Source: an uncultured Selenomonadales bacterium
GTDB lineage: Bacteria; Bacillota; Negativicutes; Selenomonadales; Selenomonadaceae
Assembly (NCBI GenBank): GCA_937877565.1
Contig: CALFJB010000109.1
Coordinates: forward strand, 1-64,000
Reading direction: 5' to 3'
Length of the DNA: 64,000 bases
Shown here: piece by piece, positions 54,471 through 63,411 of the stretch
How the letters are laid out: every line of letters starts with the position of its first letter
Position numbering within the stretch: the first letter of the stretch is position 1
Translations under genes and position numbers: made by a program
Notes under the pieces: model-generated
Told to the model about the DNA's origin: nothing
The model's database searches: none
Seen by the model: only the letters and a program-made list of their open reading frames with translations

Positions 54471-55759
54471 TGTTCGTTACCGTTACCGTTATTTTTACTG
54501 CTTGCAACGGTACTTATCATATCGCTCAAATTCGTACTGCTTAAATTTTGAACATTTGAAACTTTTTGGGGGGCGTCAGCTTTTGGCGATTCTTTATTTG
54601 ATTCTTTTTTTGCACGCATTTTAGCTTTTTCAGCTTCAACCTCAGCGTTCGAAATTTTTTCGTAATCGTTCACTTTTTCCATATCAATTTGAGATTCTTC
54701 GTAGCGTTTAGTAGTTTTTGATCTTTGACGCATTTCTATGGAGGCATCCTCAAGCATTTCGCGTTTCTTTTCAGCATTGGCATTTCTGTATGCTTCATAC
54801 GCCTTGGGATCGGCTTTAATCCAATCAAGGTAAAGGTCTTCCATTTCCTTAAGCGTCACAGATTTATCCCTCATGTTATCAGTAGCCTTGCTATTTTGTA
54901 CCAACTCGCTGCCGGATTTGCTGATGTCTTTAACGCTTTTATCCCAATTCTTTTTGTCAAACTTCGTGACATTTTGGGTTAAATTGGAGGCAGAATTTGC
55001 ACTATCAGCAATACCTTTGGTGTAGCGCGTCCATTTAGTTTCGCCGGTAAATTTCTCAACAGTTTCAGTAGTAGCCTTAGCAACGACTGCGGCAACTGCC
55101 ACAACTTTGGCGGTTTTTTCGACGGCACCTTTGATTTTATCTAACTTAGATACTTTTTCTTTTTCCAAGCCGTCAACTTTAAATTTGCTCTGTTTAGACT
55201 GTTTCTGTTTCAACTCCAAAGTAAAAGTTCCCATTTCGCCATCTGCGTAAGTTTCGCCGTAACTTTCGACGTACATATTATTTGCGCTGATAACGCGAAA
55301 ATCGCCCGCCTTCGTCAATACTGATAAAACTACTGCGCGATAATAGGGCTGAGCCTCGTTTTCGTCAGCGGTAGGGGGCGCAGATACCCATTTCGACAAA
55401 AGGAGTGTATCTTTTTTTGCATTTTCTACGCCTTTTTTACCAACTATGCTACTTGCGGCTTCTTTAAAAAGACTTGTATCAGGCGGCAGGTACAAACTGC
55501 CTTTGATAGTCATTTTGATAAAACGACGCGGCACTTCTTGATTGTCGTCGACTTTTACATTTTCGACATAATAAGAAATTGATGCATCTGAAATAGCACC
55601 TTCGCCAACGTCATTTGTGTCAATGATAATATCAGGGTTGCCTTTGTTGGCATCTTCAAAAATTGCATTTGCAATGGCGGCAAGACGCCCTTTTGCTTCG
55701 TGCGGCGTAACGTCCGGCATTTTACCGGCTTTATTCCAGACGCGAAACTCATATTTCAT
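54467..55759 (-). CDS. Extended tube-domain protein 1 (candidate cargo or adaptor)
   Basis: 430 residues. The N-terminal domain (about 1-190) repeats the tube pattern: FIKMTIKGSLYLP, LLSKWVSAPP, PYYRAVVLSVLTKAGDFRVI, ANNMYVESYGET and GEMGTFTLELKQKQ. After this comes a helical region of over 200 residues: an Ala/Val-rich stretch (VVAVAAVVAKATTETV, about 220-235), polar helices, and a low-complexity tail rich in Lys, Glu and Ser. It is a tandem paralog of the next gene. The layout is like evolved Hcp proteins carrying effectors, but no known toxin motif is visible. Confidence 0.55.
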   Translation of the reverse strand: MKYEFRVWNKAGKMPDVTPHEAKGRLAAIANAIFEDANKGNPDIIIDTNDVGEGAISDASISYYVENVKVDDNQEVPRRFIKMTIKGSLYLPPDTSLFKEAASSIVGKKGVENAKKDTLLLSKWVSAPPTADENEAQPYYRAVVLSVLTKAGDFRVISANNMYVESYGETYADGEMGTFTLELKQKQSKQSKFKVDGLEKEKVSKLDKIKGAVEKTAKVVAVAAVVAKATTETVEKFTGETKWTRYTKGIADSANSASNLTQNVTKFDKKNWDKSVKDISKSGSELVQNSKATDNMRDKSVTLKEMEDLYLDWIKADPKAYEAYRNANAEKKREMLEDASIEMRQRSKTTKRYEESQIDMEKVNDYEKISNAEVEAEKAKMRAKKESNKESPKADAPQKVSNVQNLSSTNLSDMISTVASSKNNGNGNEQ

Positions 55760-55777
55760 AGAAATTTCTCCTTTCTG

Positions 55778-56923
55778 TTATTTTTTGCTTCCGTATTTAT
55801 CTTCGTAGTCTTTGACTTTATCCATGTCAATGGCGGATTCTTCGTAACGCTTGGTAATTTGGGCTCTATCAAGTTTCTTTTGAGCGGCTTTATCAAGCAG
55901 TTTGTCTTTCTCTTCAAGACTTGCATTTTTGTATGCTTCATAAGCATCGGGATCTTTCTTAATTGCGGAAAGGTAAAGTTTTTCCTTTTCTGCCAAAGTG
56001 ACTGCAGCATTGTTATGGGCAGCATTGCTTTTTTGTACCAAGTCATTGGTGCTTTCGCTGACGTTTTTGATACTTTCGCCCATATTCTTTTTGTCGAAGT
56101 CTTTAAGGCTTTTAGTGACATTACCGGCAGAAGAAGCAGCCTCTCCGGATTTTTTAAGCTTGCGGGTAAGTTCAGTTTCGCCGGTGAATTTTTCGGCAGT
56201 TTCAACTCCCGCTACCAATACAGCTCCGCCAACGTCACCAACTTTCGCCGCTACATCAGCCGTTGCACTAATAGCTTTACCAACTTTCGACGCAAACGAT
56301 ACAGGTTCGGTCTTCAAGCCGTCAACGCTAAATTTACTTTCTATATCAATTTTTTGTTGAAGTTCCATTTCAAAAGTTCCCATTTCGCCGCTACTGTAGT
56401 CTTCGCAGTAACTTTGAACGTACATATTATTTGCAGTAATTACGCGAAAATCGCCCGCCTTCGTCATTATCCAAACGATTATACCGCGATAATACGGCTC
56501 ATCTTCATCAAGATTATCAGGCTTGGATGCTGCCCACTTGGAAAGAAGGCGCAAATCTCTAAGTTTATTTTCATCGCCAGCATTTTTACCTACACCTGCA
56601 AGACTTTTGGCGGCGTCTGTAAGACTTGTATCCGGCGGCAGATACAAATTGCCTTTGATAGTCATTTTGATATAACGTTTGGTCACTTCCAACGCCCATG
56701 CGGTATCAGCGTCAGCAGTGTAAGTTTTGTTATAAAATGAAATGTCAATAGATTCAACTGCACCTTCGCCCGAGCCTTTAGTGTCAATTAAAATATCGGG
56801 GTCACCTTTGGAATTATCGCCGGTAATGGCAGTTTTTATCGCCGCAAGTCGTCCTGCAGCTTTTTCCGCCTTAACTTTGGGCATTTTCTTTTGATCGTTC
56901 CAAACTCTAAATTCGTATTTCAT
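55778..56923 (-). CDS. Extended tube-domain protein 2 (candidate cargo or adaptor)
   Basis: 381 residues, paralog of the gene at 54467. Tube domain about 1-200 (YIKMTIKGNLYLPP, YYRGIIVWIMTKAGDFRVIT, ANNMYVQSYCEDY, GEMGTFEMELQQK). The tail (about 205-381) shares EKFTGET, a Lys/Asp-rich helix and the block KDPDAYEAYKNASLEEKDKL then KRYEESAIDMDKVKDYE with protein 1, while the middle differs. Protein 1 has about 50 extra C-terminal residues. AAGGAGA precedes the ATG. Confidence 0.55.
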   Translation of the reverse strand: MKYEFRVWNDQKKMPKVKAEKAAGRLAAIKTAITGDNSKGDPDILIDTKGSGEGAVESIDISFYNKTYTADADTAWALEVTKRYIKMTIKGNLYLPPDTSLTDAAKSLAGVGKNAGDENKLRDLRLLSKWAASKPDNLDEDEPYYRGIIVWIMTKAGDFRVITANNMYVQSYCEDYSSGEMGTFEMELQQKIDIESKFSVDGLKTEPVSFASKVGKAISATADVAAKVGDVGGAVLVAGVETAEKFTGETELTRKLKKSGEAASSAGNVTKSLKDFDKKNMGESIKNVSESTNDLVQKSNAAHNNAAVTLAEKEKLYLSAIKKDPDAYEAYKNASLEEKDKLLDKAAQKKLDRAQITKRYEESAIDMDKVKDYEDKYGSKK

Positions 56924-57075
56924 AAAAATTTCTCCTTAATTATAGTTGGCGATACAATCTAAATTTCTGATATATTTTTTATATGCAACACTTTCTTAAA
57001 AATGATATTCAAATGCTGAAAAATTTAGCCGCTGAATCATTTTTCACGGCGCAAGTTATAAAACTGCGCGAAGTT

Positions 57076-58077
57076 TTAAGTTTTTGTGTAGCAGTCAATT
57101 TGAACTAAATTATCAAGGTTGCAATTTTCCGCAAGATTGAGATTCAACAAAAAGCAATGGTACATTCTCGGCGGCGCAAAATATTCGTCTGAATCGTTTG
57201 AAGTTTCGGCGGGATCGGACGTGCAATTTTTAAAAGTACAATCTTTAAAGTAACACTCAAAAAAATCTGCGCCGGCAATTTTTGCGCCGTCAACCGTCGA
57301 AGAAATAAACCTGCAACGCAAAAAAGTTGCGTCCGCCAAATTCAAATTTTCAAAAGTGAAATTCTGAAAAAGACAATCTTCAAAGTGGCAACCGCGCAGA
57401 TTTAAGCCGCTGAATTTTTTATTGCGAAAAATTTTCTTTATGACGGGGCGAAAAGTTGTATCTTCATTATCTGCGGGATTGAGTAAATCAATTTCCGGCA
57501 ACACTGCAAATAATCTGTTTTGCCAATCTAAATAAGTTCCGCACGTTACATAAAAATTTTCGGCTTTAATGAGTTCGTCAAATTCATCGTAGTAGACAAG
57601 GAACGGCGCAAAATATTTAGCGTAGCAAGTGAACAGAAAAATAATTTTGTCAATCGTTCCCCAAAATAACGCTTGAATTTCGACTTTAGAAATTTTACTG
57701 CGAATGTAAAAATCTTCATTCAGCGCGGCAATTTTAAACTCCTGCCAATCTTCAAAAAGAAAATTCGCGTTCATTCTGTACCGCGCCCAACTTTCGCCGT
57801 AAACCCATTCTTCATTGTAAAAATCAACCTGCAAAATTGGCTTATCGTCAATCAGCGAAGTATTTAAAAGCGAAATACTCATATAGGTGCAAATTTTATT
57901 TTCCTGCCGCTGAATTTGGCAAGCCTGCGCGAGTGCTTTTCGCCATTCTTCGATACAAAATTTTCTTATAGTTGGAAGATTTTTATTTAAGTGTTGCGCC
58001 AATTTTTTTATAAAATCAGTTTCAAGCGGCTTGTAACGAGCCGCCAAATATTCGTCAAAACTTTTTGCTTGTGCCAT
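57076..58077 (-). CDS. Pentapeptide-repeat protein of the injection locus
   Basis: 333 residues. About 1-215 is an unrecognised helical domain. From about 220 to 285 pentapeptide-like repeats occur: FSGLNLRGCHFEDCLFQNFT and FENLNLADATFLRCRF, which form a right-handed quadrilateral helix. The C-terminus returns to a non-repeat region. No signal peptide. It lies among effector-type genes; a role as cargo, adaptor or immunity factor is possible, but none is shown by sequence. Confidence 0.6.
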   Translation of the reverse strand: MAQAKSFDEYLAARYKPLETDFIKKLAQHLNKNLPTIRKFCIEEWRKALAQACQIQRQENKICTYMSISLLNTSLIDDKPILQVDFYNEEWVYGESWARYRMNANFLFEDWQEFKIAALNEDFYIRSKISKVEIQALFWGTIDKIIFLFTCYAKYFAPFLVYYDEFDELIKAENFYVTCGTYLDWQNRLFAVLPEIDLLNPADNEDTTFRPVIKKIFRNKKFSGLNLRGCHFEDCLFQNFTFENLNLADATFLRCRFISSTVDGAKIAGADFFECYFKDCTFKNCTSDPAETSNDSDEYFAPPRMYHCFLLNLNLAENCNLDNLVQIDCYTKT

Positions 58078-58151
58078 ATTTATTCACCAAAAATATTTTT
58101 GATTAGAGTTGGTAAAATATTGAAAATAATACCTAGATAATCGAAATAGTA

Positions 58152-58311
58152 GCCCGTCTTGTGCCGCCAATTAACAGTAATTTAAGAGCGTACAGGTTAC
58201 TTGATGCGACCAAAAGGAGCTCGTTTAGTTGGAGCGTGCGTAAAACTTAGGCGGCGGACGGGCGAAAGCGTCTTTCTTTGGTACTTTCTTTGACAAGCAC
58301 AAAGAAAGTAC
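58152..58311 (-). repeat. Dispersed intergenic element, second subtype (copy F)
   Basis: On the minus strand: TGTACTTTCTTTGTG/AAAGAAAGTACCAAAGAAAG arm, then a long-range stem GCCCGTC-CGCCGCC...GGCGGCACAAGACGGGC enclosing about 75 bases. The plan is as in copy E; the enclosed sequence is different. The gap 58078-58360 holds nothing else recognisable. Confidence 0.6.
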
Positions 58312-58360
58312 ATTCAAAAATAAAAATTATTTAACCTAAGAAAAAGAACATTCGCCAATT

Positions 58361-59788
58361 TTATTCACCGACAATAATATTACTGCCGCCCATATCAATT
58401 TGGTTAGACAAAATTTTAACGTGCGACTGTCCACTTTGCGCGGCAATTTCTTTTTGAGAAACCATTTGAATTTTTCCCTTCGCCTCAAAAGAAACGTTGC
58501 CGTCGGCGTGAATCTGAATATCTTTGGCGGAAACGATATTTATACCTTTGCTTTTGTCCAGCTGTATGAAAGTTTTTTGATGTTCGGCGATAATTTCAAC
58601 GCCGTTATCAGTCAAAAGAATTTCACGTCCGCCGGGAGCTTTAAGGCTTTTATTTTTCGGTTCTTTGAGCGGCGCGGTATTTATGGAACTGGAGGCGAAG
58701 GCGTCTTTTGTATCAATCGACGGGAATAAAATCCTAACGTAGTCATCAACTTCCGGCATAACGTACCAGCCGGAGCCGTCCGCGCTTGAATACGCCGTTG
58801 CAAATGGAAACCACGCCGTCCCGCTCGTATCGTATTTTTCGTCAACGTCAATCAAATGTGCTTGAATTTTATCTTTTTCGACTTTCTTAACCTGCGCACG
58901 AAAAATTCTGCCGTAAATATTTTTCTGAATTTCAATCGGTACAAAAAAAGCCGTCTTGCCGACCAATTTATAACTCATCACCAAAAGATTTTCAAAAGTC
59001 TTGACTTGAATTTTTTTGACGAAATAACTTTTTTTATCAACTTTGACAGTATCAGCCAGTTTCAAATATTTAAATTGTCCGCCAACTGTTACCGAGAAAA
59101 AATCTTCGCTGATAATTTTTGTACCTTTGGCAAGCAACGCGGGATTTGCATTAAAAAATTGAAATTGCGCATCTTCAAAATTGTAACGCATTTGTTTAAC
59201 GTCAAATTCGGCAGTGGTTTTAGATTCAGGCAAGCCGATTGTTACCAAAGGCTTTTCAGCTGTAATGTCAGTGAAAATTGCCGCGTTGAATTGTGACGCC
59301 ATACGCTTGATAAATTGCCAAGACGTTTCATTCAGACGCAAAATAATTTTTTCAATGGCTTTATCTGTAACTTTAAGATTTACCTTGCCGCCGCTGTCCT
59401 TAACCGCCGCCTTAAAAACTTCCTCAAATTTGGCGGTAAGTTTTTGAAAGGAGCAAGTTTCTTTTTTCCAGTCCAACAAATACGCGGCGTCAAATAATTC
59501 AACCGTCATCAACGTTTCAGAAATTCTCGGCTCAAGTACCAAATTTGAAATGTAGCCTTGAAATAAAACCGTGTCCTTTTTGTCGATTTTCGCAGAAATT
59601 TTAACTTTGTCGGCGTTCGCCTGTTCGATAAATTTTTTGCCCTTTTTTTCTTCAACAATAAAAATTAATTTTGCGCGGGCGTATTCATTGACTTCGTGGT
59701 TAATTTCCACGCTTATCAGTTGCAAATATTCCACGCCCTCAATTTTTATATCTTGCAGAGCAATTCCAATTTCTTTTTTGTCAGCCAT
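58361..59788 (-). CDS. VgrG/gpD-like spike protein, short form
   Basis: 475 residues. The first half (about 1-300) resembles the phage late-control gene D fold: LIFIVEEKKGKKFIEQAN, VLFQGYISNLVLEPRISETL, LNETSWQFIKRMASQFNAAI (about 152-171). Then a gp5-like OB domain (IYGRIFRAQVKKVEKDKI, about 289-306) and a beta-helix needle (IQIHADGNVSFEAKGKIQMV, about 430-449). Such trimers cap the tube and carry effectors. It directly follows the Rhs gene. Confidence 0.75.
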   Translation of the reverse strand: MADKKEIGIALQDIKIEGVEYLQLISVEINHEVNEYARAKLIFIVEEKKGKKFIEQANADKVKISAKIDKKDTVLFQGYISNLVLEPRISETLMTVELFDAAYLLDWKKETCSFQKLTAKFEEVFKAAVKDSGGKVNLKVTDKAIEKIILRLNETSWQFIKRMASQFNAAIFTDITAEKPLVTIGLPESKTTAEFDVKQMRYNFEDAQFQFFNANPALLAKGTKIISEDFFSVTVGGQFKYLKLADTVKVDKKSYFVKKIQVKTFENLLVMSYKLVGKTAFFVPIEIQKNIYGRIFRAQVKKVEKDKIQAHLIDVDEKYDTSGTAWFPFATAYSSADGSGWYVMPEVDDYVRILFPSIDTKDAFASSSINTAPLKEPKNKSLKAPGGREILLTDNGVEIIAEHQKTFIQLDKSKGINIVSAKDIQIHADGNVSFEAKGKIQMVSQKEIAAQSGQSHVKILSNQIDMGGSNIIVGE

Positions 59789-61198
59789 TTAATCAACCTT
59801 CAATTTTTTTGAAATTATTCGGTTCAAACAATCGTAATTATATTTTGTCGAAGTGCCGCCTTCAATTTTTTTAATCAGCCGGTTTTGTAAATCGTATTCG
59901 TAGCGAATAATTTTAACTCTGCCGGTTGCACTTTGAAGCGTCTGCAAATCCTTCCAATCGCGCCGCTCAATGCAATTATCATTTAAATCATATTTCCAAC
60001 GCGTCAGCTTGAATTTATCGCCGATTTTTTGACGCGCCTCAATCAATCTGCCGCCCGCGTCAAATTTTTCTACGTCAAATTTTTCAAAATTTTTTTCGAC
60101 AGGCGGAATTGGCTCAAAAATATTTTTTTGCGCGGTAACAATTTCATTCAGCGGCGTATGTGAAAAGAAAAATTCTCCGGCTTGAGTGCGCACATTCAAA
60201 AGGCGGTAAACGTTATCATAAAAGCAACTGAATTTGTAGCCGCAAGGCGTCTGAATTATCGCAGGCGCGGGCGCGTCGCCGTCGTAGATATAAATTGTAG
60301 TTTGCCCGTTAATATCGTATTTTAAAATTCTGCCCGCAATATCGCGTTCCCAAATTTCACGCCGCCAATCTTTGACATTTAGGCGCACTTTCTTTTCAAT
60401 CAGCAAATTTTTTGACGAGTAAAAATAAATTTCTTCGTGTCCGTCGCTGTCAACTTTTTTTATCAAATTACCGTTGGCGTCGTACTCAAATTTTTCTATC
60501 AAACCGTTTGGAAAAATTTTCCTTGTCAAAAATTCTTCACTGTAACGCCAAAAATATTCATCGCCGTTGCGTTCAATTTTGTAATTCAGGCGGTTTTGGT
60601 TATCGTACTTGAAAAATTCCTTCGTGCCGTCCTGAAAAATAATTTCTTCAATCAGCTTGCGGCGATTCCATTTGTAAACGATTCTTTGACGCCCCGTCTC
60701 AATCGTATGAAAATTTTTATCTGCGTAGAAAAAATTTTTAGTACACGTTTCGTCCGCAAATTCCGTGATTCTTCCAAATTCATCATACTTGCATTGAAAA
60801 GCAGGCTTGCCGCCGCGTTCCAGACAGCCTTGCAATTTTTTATCAGCGTCGTAAAAATATTTTATGTAACTTCCATCAGGATAAATCACGCGGCTTAAAA
60901 GATTTTCTTTGTATTCGTAACGCGTCATGCGTCCAATTTCATCTTTCACGGCGATTAAATTTTTGCCTTCGTAAATAAAAAAAATTTGGCGCGTAGTTTT
61001 TAGCGTCAACTTCGGCGAGTTGTCCTTCAGATTAAAAATCCAGTTGCCGGTGCGTGAATTGTAACTGCGGCTGACTACAAAATTTTCAAGAATATCCTGT
61101 TGCGCGTAGTCAATTATTTGCAGGGAAAAATTTCCTGTGGCGTAGTCAATTTTATATTCGTGCCGCGCCAATTCCGGCAAAATATTTAAATTAAACAT
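59789..61198 (-). CDS. Rhs/YD-repeat protein without a recognisable toxin tail
   Basis: 469 residues. Many YD repeats: RYEYKENLLSRVIYPDGSYI, KYDEFGRITEFADETCTKNF, FEYDANGNLIKKVDSDGHEE. They would form part of a shell that encloses cargo. The usual end of an Rhs core (DPxGxxGG) and a variable C-terminal toxin are absent; the protein stops at NYDCLNRIISKKLKVD. It starts 15 bp after the long VgrG-like gene and abuts the short one, so the three probably act together. No signal peptide. Confidence 0.8.
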   Translation of the reverse strand: MFNLNILPELARHEYKIDYATGNFSLQIIDYAQQDILENFVVSRSYNSRTGNWIFNLKDNSPKLTLKTTRQIFFIYEGKNLIAVKDEIGRMTRYEYKENLLSRVIYPDGSYIKYFYDADKKLQGCLERGGKPAFQCKYDEFGRITEFADETCTKNFFYADKNFHTIETGRQRIVYKWNRRKLIEEIIFQDGTKEFFKYDNQNRLNYKIERNGDEYFWRYSEEFLTRKIFPNGLIEKFEYDANGNLIKKVDSDGHEEIYFYSSKNLLIEKKVRLNVKDWRREIWERDIAGRILKYDINGQTTIYIYDGDAPAPAIIQTPCGYKFSCFYDNVYRLLNVRTQAGEFFFSHTPLNEIVTAQKNIFEPIPPVEKNFEKFDVEKFDAGGRLIEARQKIGDKFKLTRWKYDLNDNCIERRDWKDLQTLQSATGRVKIIRYEYDLQNRLIKKIEGGTSTKYNYDCLNRIISKKLKVD

Positions 61199-61213
61199 AA
61201 AATTTTCCTCAAT

Positions 61214-62992
61214 CTAACGTGAAATATTTTTATTATCGGGCGTGGCTGTAACTTTTTCCTTGACGCGGGCGCGATCTTCCCTGCCGTGTTCAACATTAAT
61301 TTTATCTGAACGATTTTTAGGCGAACCGCCTTCAAATTTGCTTAGTGAACCTGTGCCGCCGCCCGCCATTGGAATATAACCAACTTGAATCAAGGCGCGG
61401 GTTTTCACGTTCAAATTTTTATCTTTCATTTCTATGGAGCTGTCCTTCACTTGAAGAATCGCGCTTTTTTTGGCGTCAAGTTTCAAACTGCCGCCGCTAC
61501 CGCCGCCGCCGGAATTATTTTGTTCACTTTTATTTTTGCGATTGGTAATTTTATCCAGCTCCTTTGCAAGGTCTGAAAGTTCAACGTCTTCTTTTTTGGA
61601 GCCGGAATTTTTAATTGAAGTCGGCAACTTTCCAACGGTTGAACCGGCGGGATTAAATTGCACGGTTGCAGGTTGTCCCAATCCCGCCAAATATTGCGCG
61701 TATCCTGCCATATGTGGAGCCGCCATTGTCAGCTGATTATCCGGCAACATTCCCGCCGCCGCTTGTATGATTATATCGCCCGCGCTTGAAATAATTATAT
61801 CTTTCGGCGTGTCGATTTTTACGCCGTCTTCTTCGTTCATAAAAGTTTTTTCTTCGGCAGTGAACGAAATTTTCTTAGGGTCGAAAATCAACGCGGAATT
61901 TTTAGTTTTGAAGGAGCGATTTTCGGCGGCGTCTTCAACATCTTTGACGCGTAGGCTACCCATTGCCGCTTGTCGAATTTTATCAACGTACACAAAAACT
62001 TTGTCGTTTTCGTCCGGCATCGTGTAAAGGTAATTGTTAATTGGCGATTCGTAGGGAATATTTAAAGCCTCGTCCTTGCTTTGCTTTTCGTCGCAGTCAA
62101 AATGAATTTTTATATTTGTGTCCTTACTTTCCAAAACTTTGCCGGTAATGTAGTGAAATTTATCAAAATGTTTGGTTACGTCCCACGCGTCGGCGCGGCA
62201 ACCTTCGGCGTGGCGAATTTTTATTTCATTGAACAAAACATTTTCGATAACGTAAATATGAGCGGCTATAACTGCCTGCAGATTGTTTTCAAAATTTACG
62301 CCGTGTCCAACGCCTATTTTGACATTTTCAGTCAGTAAATTGACTTCGGCGAAATAGGCACTGCGTGCGCCGCTGTAAGTATTCTGCTCAAGCCGTTTGT
62401 AAAAATCCATTGGAACAACGCGCCGCAAAATTTTTGCAGTTTCTTCAAGCGTAAATTTATTAAATTCTTTGAATCCAAAACTAATTCTCAATTTGTCGGT
62501 TTTTGAATCTGTAAATAAAATTTGCCCGTGACTTTCGGCAAGCTCTTTCAAAAATTCCCAGTCCGTCAAATTTTCTCTGTAGACAAATTCGGCTACTGTT
62601 TCATCTTTGGCGCAAGTCAATTCCGCCGGTTTATAATTTTTTCCAACGGCTGACAAAATATCTGAAAACTTTTTTTTGGCAGATTGAAAAGTTGCGGATT
62701 TTCGCGCAGATTCAAGTTGACAGGACAAACTCAACGCCGTTACAAAAAGAATATTGCCTTCAATACGCTTTTCAAATTTGCAACTGCTGATAATCCCGCC
62801 AAAAATAATATCTTTGTCCGCCTTGACAGTAATTTTGGTTTTATTCCAGCTCAAAATTTTTTTCTCGTCAAATTTTTCATCCAAAATGAAAGTGAGTTTA
62901 CAAATTCCGTGACAGTGCGCCGCCTCAATAATTTCAATGTTTAACAGTTGCTGATATTCGACGCCCTCAATTTTTAAATCGCCCAGCGTCAT
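61214..62992 (-). CDS. VgrG/gpD-like spike protein, long form
   Basis: 592 residues from the ATG at 62992, whose ATGA overlaps the stop of the PAAR-like gene. It is homologous to the protein at 58361: LKIEGVEYQQLLNIEI at the start and FVYRENLTDWEFLKELAESH in the middle. After the OB-like and needle regions (IIISSAGDIIIQAAAGM, about 400) comes a Gly/Ser and Lys-rich C-terminal extension (about 470-592) with a further strand segment (SIEMKDKNLNVKTRALIQVG). The extension may bind cargo or the tip. Confidence 0.72.
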   Translation of the reverse strand: MTLGDLKIEGVEYQQLLNIEIIEAAHCHGICKLTFILDEKFDEKKILSWNKTKITVKADKDIIFGGIISSCKFEKRIEGNILFVTALSLSCQLESARKSATFQSAKKKFSDILSAVGKNYKPAELTCAKDETVAEFVYRENLTDWEFLKELAESHGQILFTDSKTDKLRISFGFKEFNKFTLEETAKILRRVVPMDFYKRLEQNTYSGARSAYFAEVNLLTENVKIGVGHGVNFENNLQAVIAAHIYVIENVLFNEIKIRHAEGCRADAWDVTKHFDKFHYITGKVLESKDTNIKIHFDCDEKQSKDEALNIPYESPINNYLYTMPDENDKVFVYVDKIRQAAMGSLRVKDVEDAAENRSFKTKNSALIFDPKKISFTAEEKTFMNEEDGVKIDTPKDIIISSAGDIIIQAAAGMLPDNQLTMAAPHMAGYAQYLAGLGQPATVQFNPAGSTVGKLPTSIKNSGSKKEDVELSDLAKELDKITNRKNKSEQNNSGGGGSGGSLKLDAKKSAILQVKDSSIEMKDKNLNVKTRALIQVGYIPMAGGGTGSLSKFEGGSPKNRSDKINVEHGREDRARVKEKVTATPDNKNISR

Positions 62993-63330
62993 TGAAATTT
63001 TATTGTTCCTCCAAATGTGCAAGTTAAAAAGCTGTCTTTAGTCAACGCGGGCGCACCGCCAATAAAATAATGCAGGTCGCAACTTTTCCATGCCATAATA
63101 ATTGCGGGAACGCACGGCACGGGACCGGCGGGCGTCGGCGGAATCATTTTGCAAGTACCGAAAGTCATAATGTTTGCAAGTGGAATATGATCATTGGCGT
63201 TTAACAGCGGCAAATGTGTTTTGCACGAAATTACCCCGTGACTTATCGGACACATTATCGGAATTGGTACCGGAACCGTCGCCCCGCTGCATTTTATCAT
63301 TGACATTGCCGTCATATATTCTTTGCTCAT
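62989..63330 (-). CDS. DUF4280 PAAR-like tip protein
   Basis: 113 residues. MIKCSGATVPVPIPIM, ANIMTFGTCKM, PPTPAGPVPCVPAIIMAWKS and SFLTCTFGGTIKFQ are typical of the DUF4280 family, a Pro- and Cys-rich PAAR-like fold that sharpens the VgrG spike. Cys and His residues are placed to bind metal. It is four bases into the long VgrG gene. In injection systems this protein sits at the very tip and may carry or recruit effectors. Confidence 0.85.
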   Translation of the reverse strand: MSKEYMTAMSMIKCSGATVPVPIPIMCPISHGVISCKTHLPLLNANDHIPLANIMTFGTCKMIPPTPAGPVPCVPAIIMAWKSCDLHYFIGGAPALTKDSFLTCTFGGTIKFQ

Positions 63331-63403
63331 TTTTATACCGCCTTACCTCATTTTGAATCCTCAAAACATCTTCATCTAAAAAAATTTTTCTGTCCGTTCG
63401 CAT
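63191..63403 (-). CDS. Doubtful small ORF overlapping the PAAR-like gene
   Basis: 70 residues starting at ATG 63403 behind TTGAGGA, overlapping the DUF4280 gene by about 140 bp in another frame. The first 25 residues (MRTDRKIFLDEDVLRIQNEV) look protein-like; the overlapping part is low in hydrophobic residues and probably a frame shadow. It might be a short leader peptide coupling the FHA and PAAR-like genes. Confidence 0.2.
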   Translation of the reverse strand: MRTDRKIFLDEDVLRIQNEVRRYKNEQRIYDGNVNDKMQRGDGSGTNSDNVSDKSRGNFVQNTFAAVKRQ

Positions 63404-63411
63404 AAAATTCC

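Noticed and set aside
55700..56740. 346-residue plus-strand frame over the extended tube-domain genes
   Set aside because: It runs antisense across two well-supported coding genes, has no RBS and has a Phe/Ile-rich composition typical of a reversed AT-rich gene.
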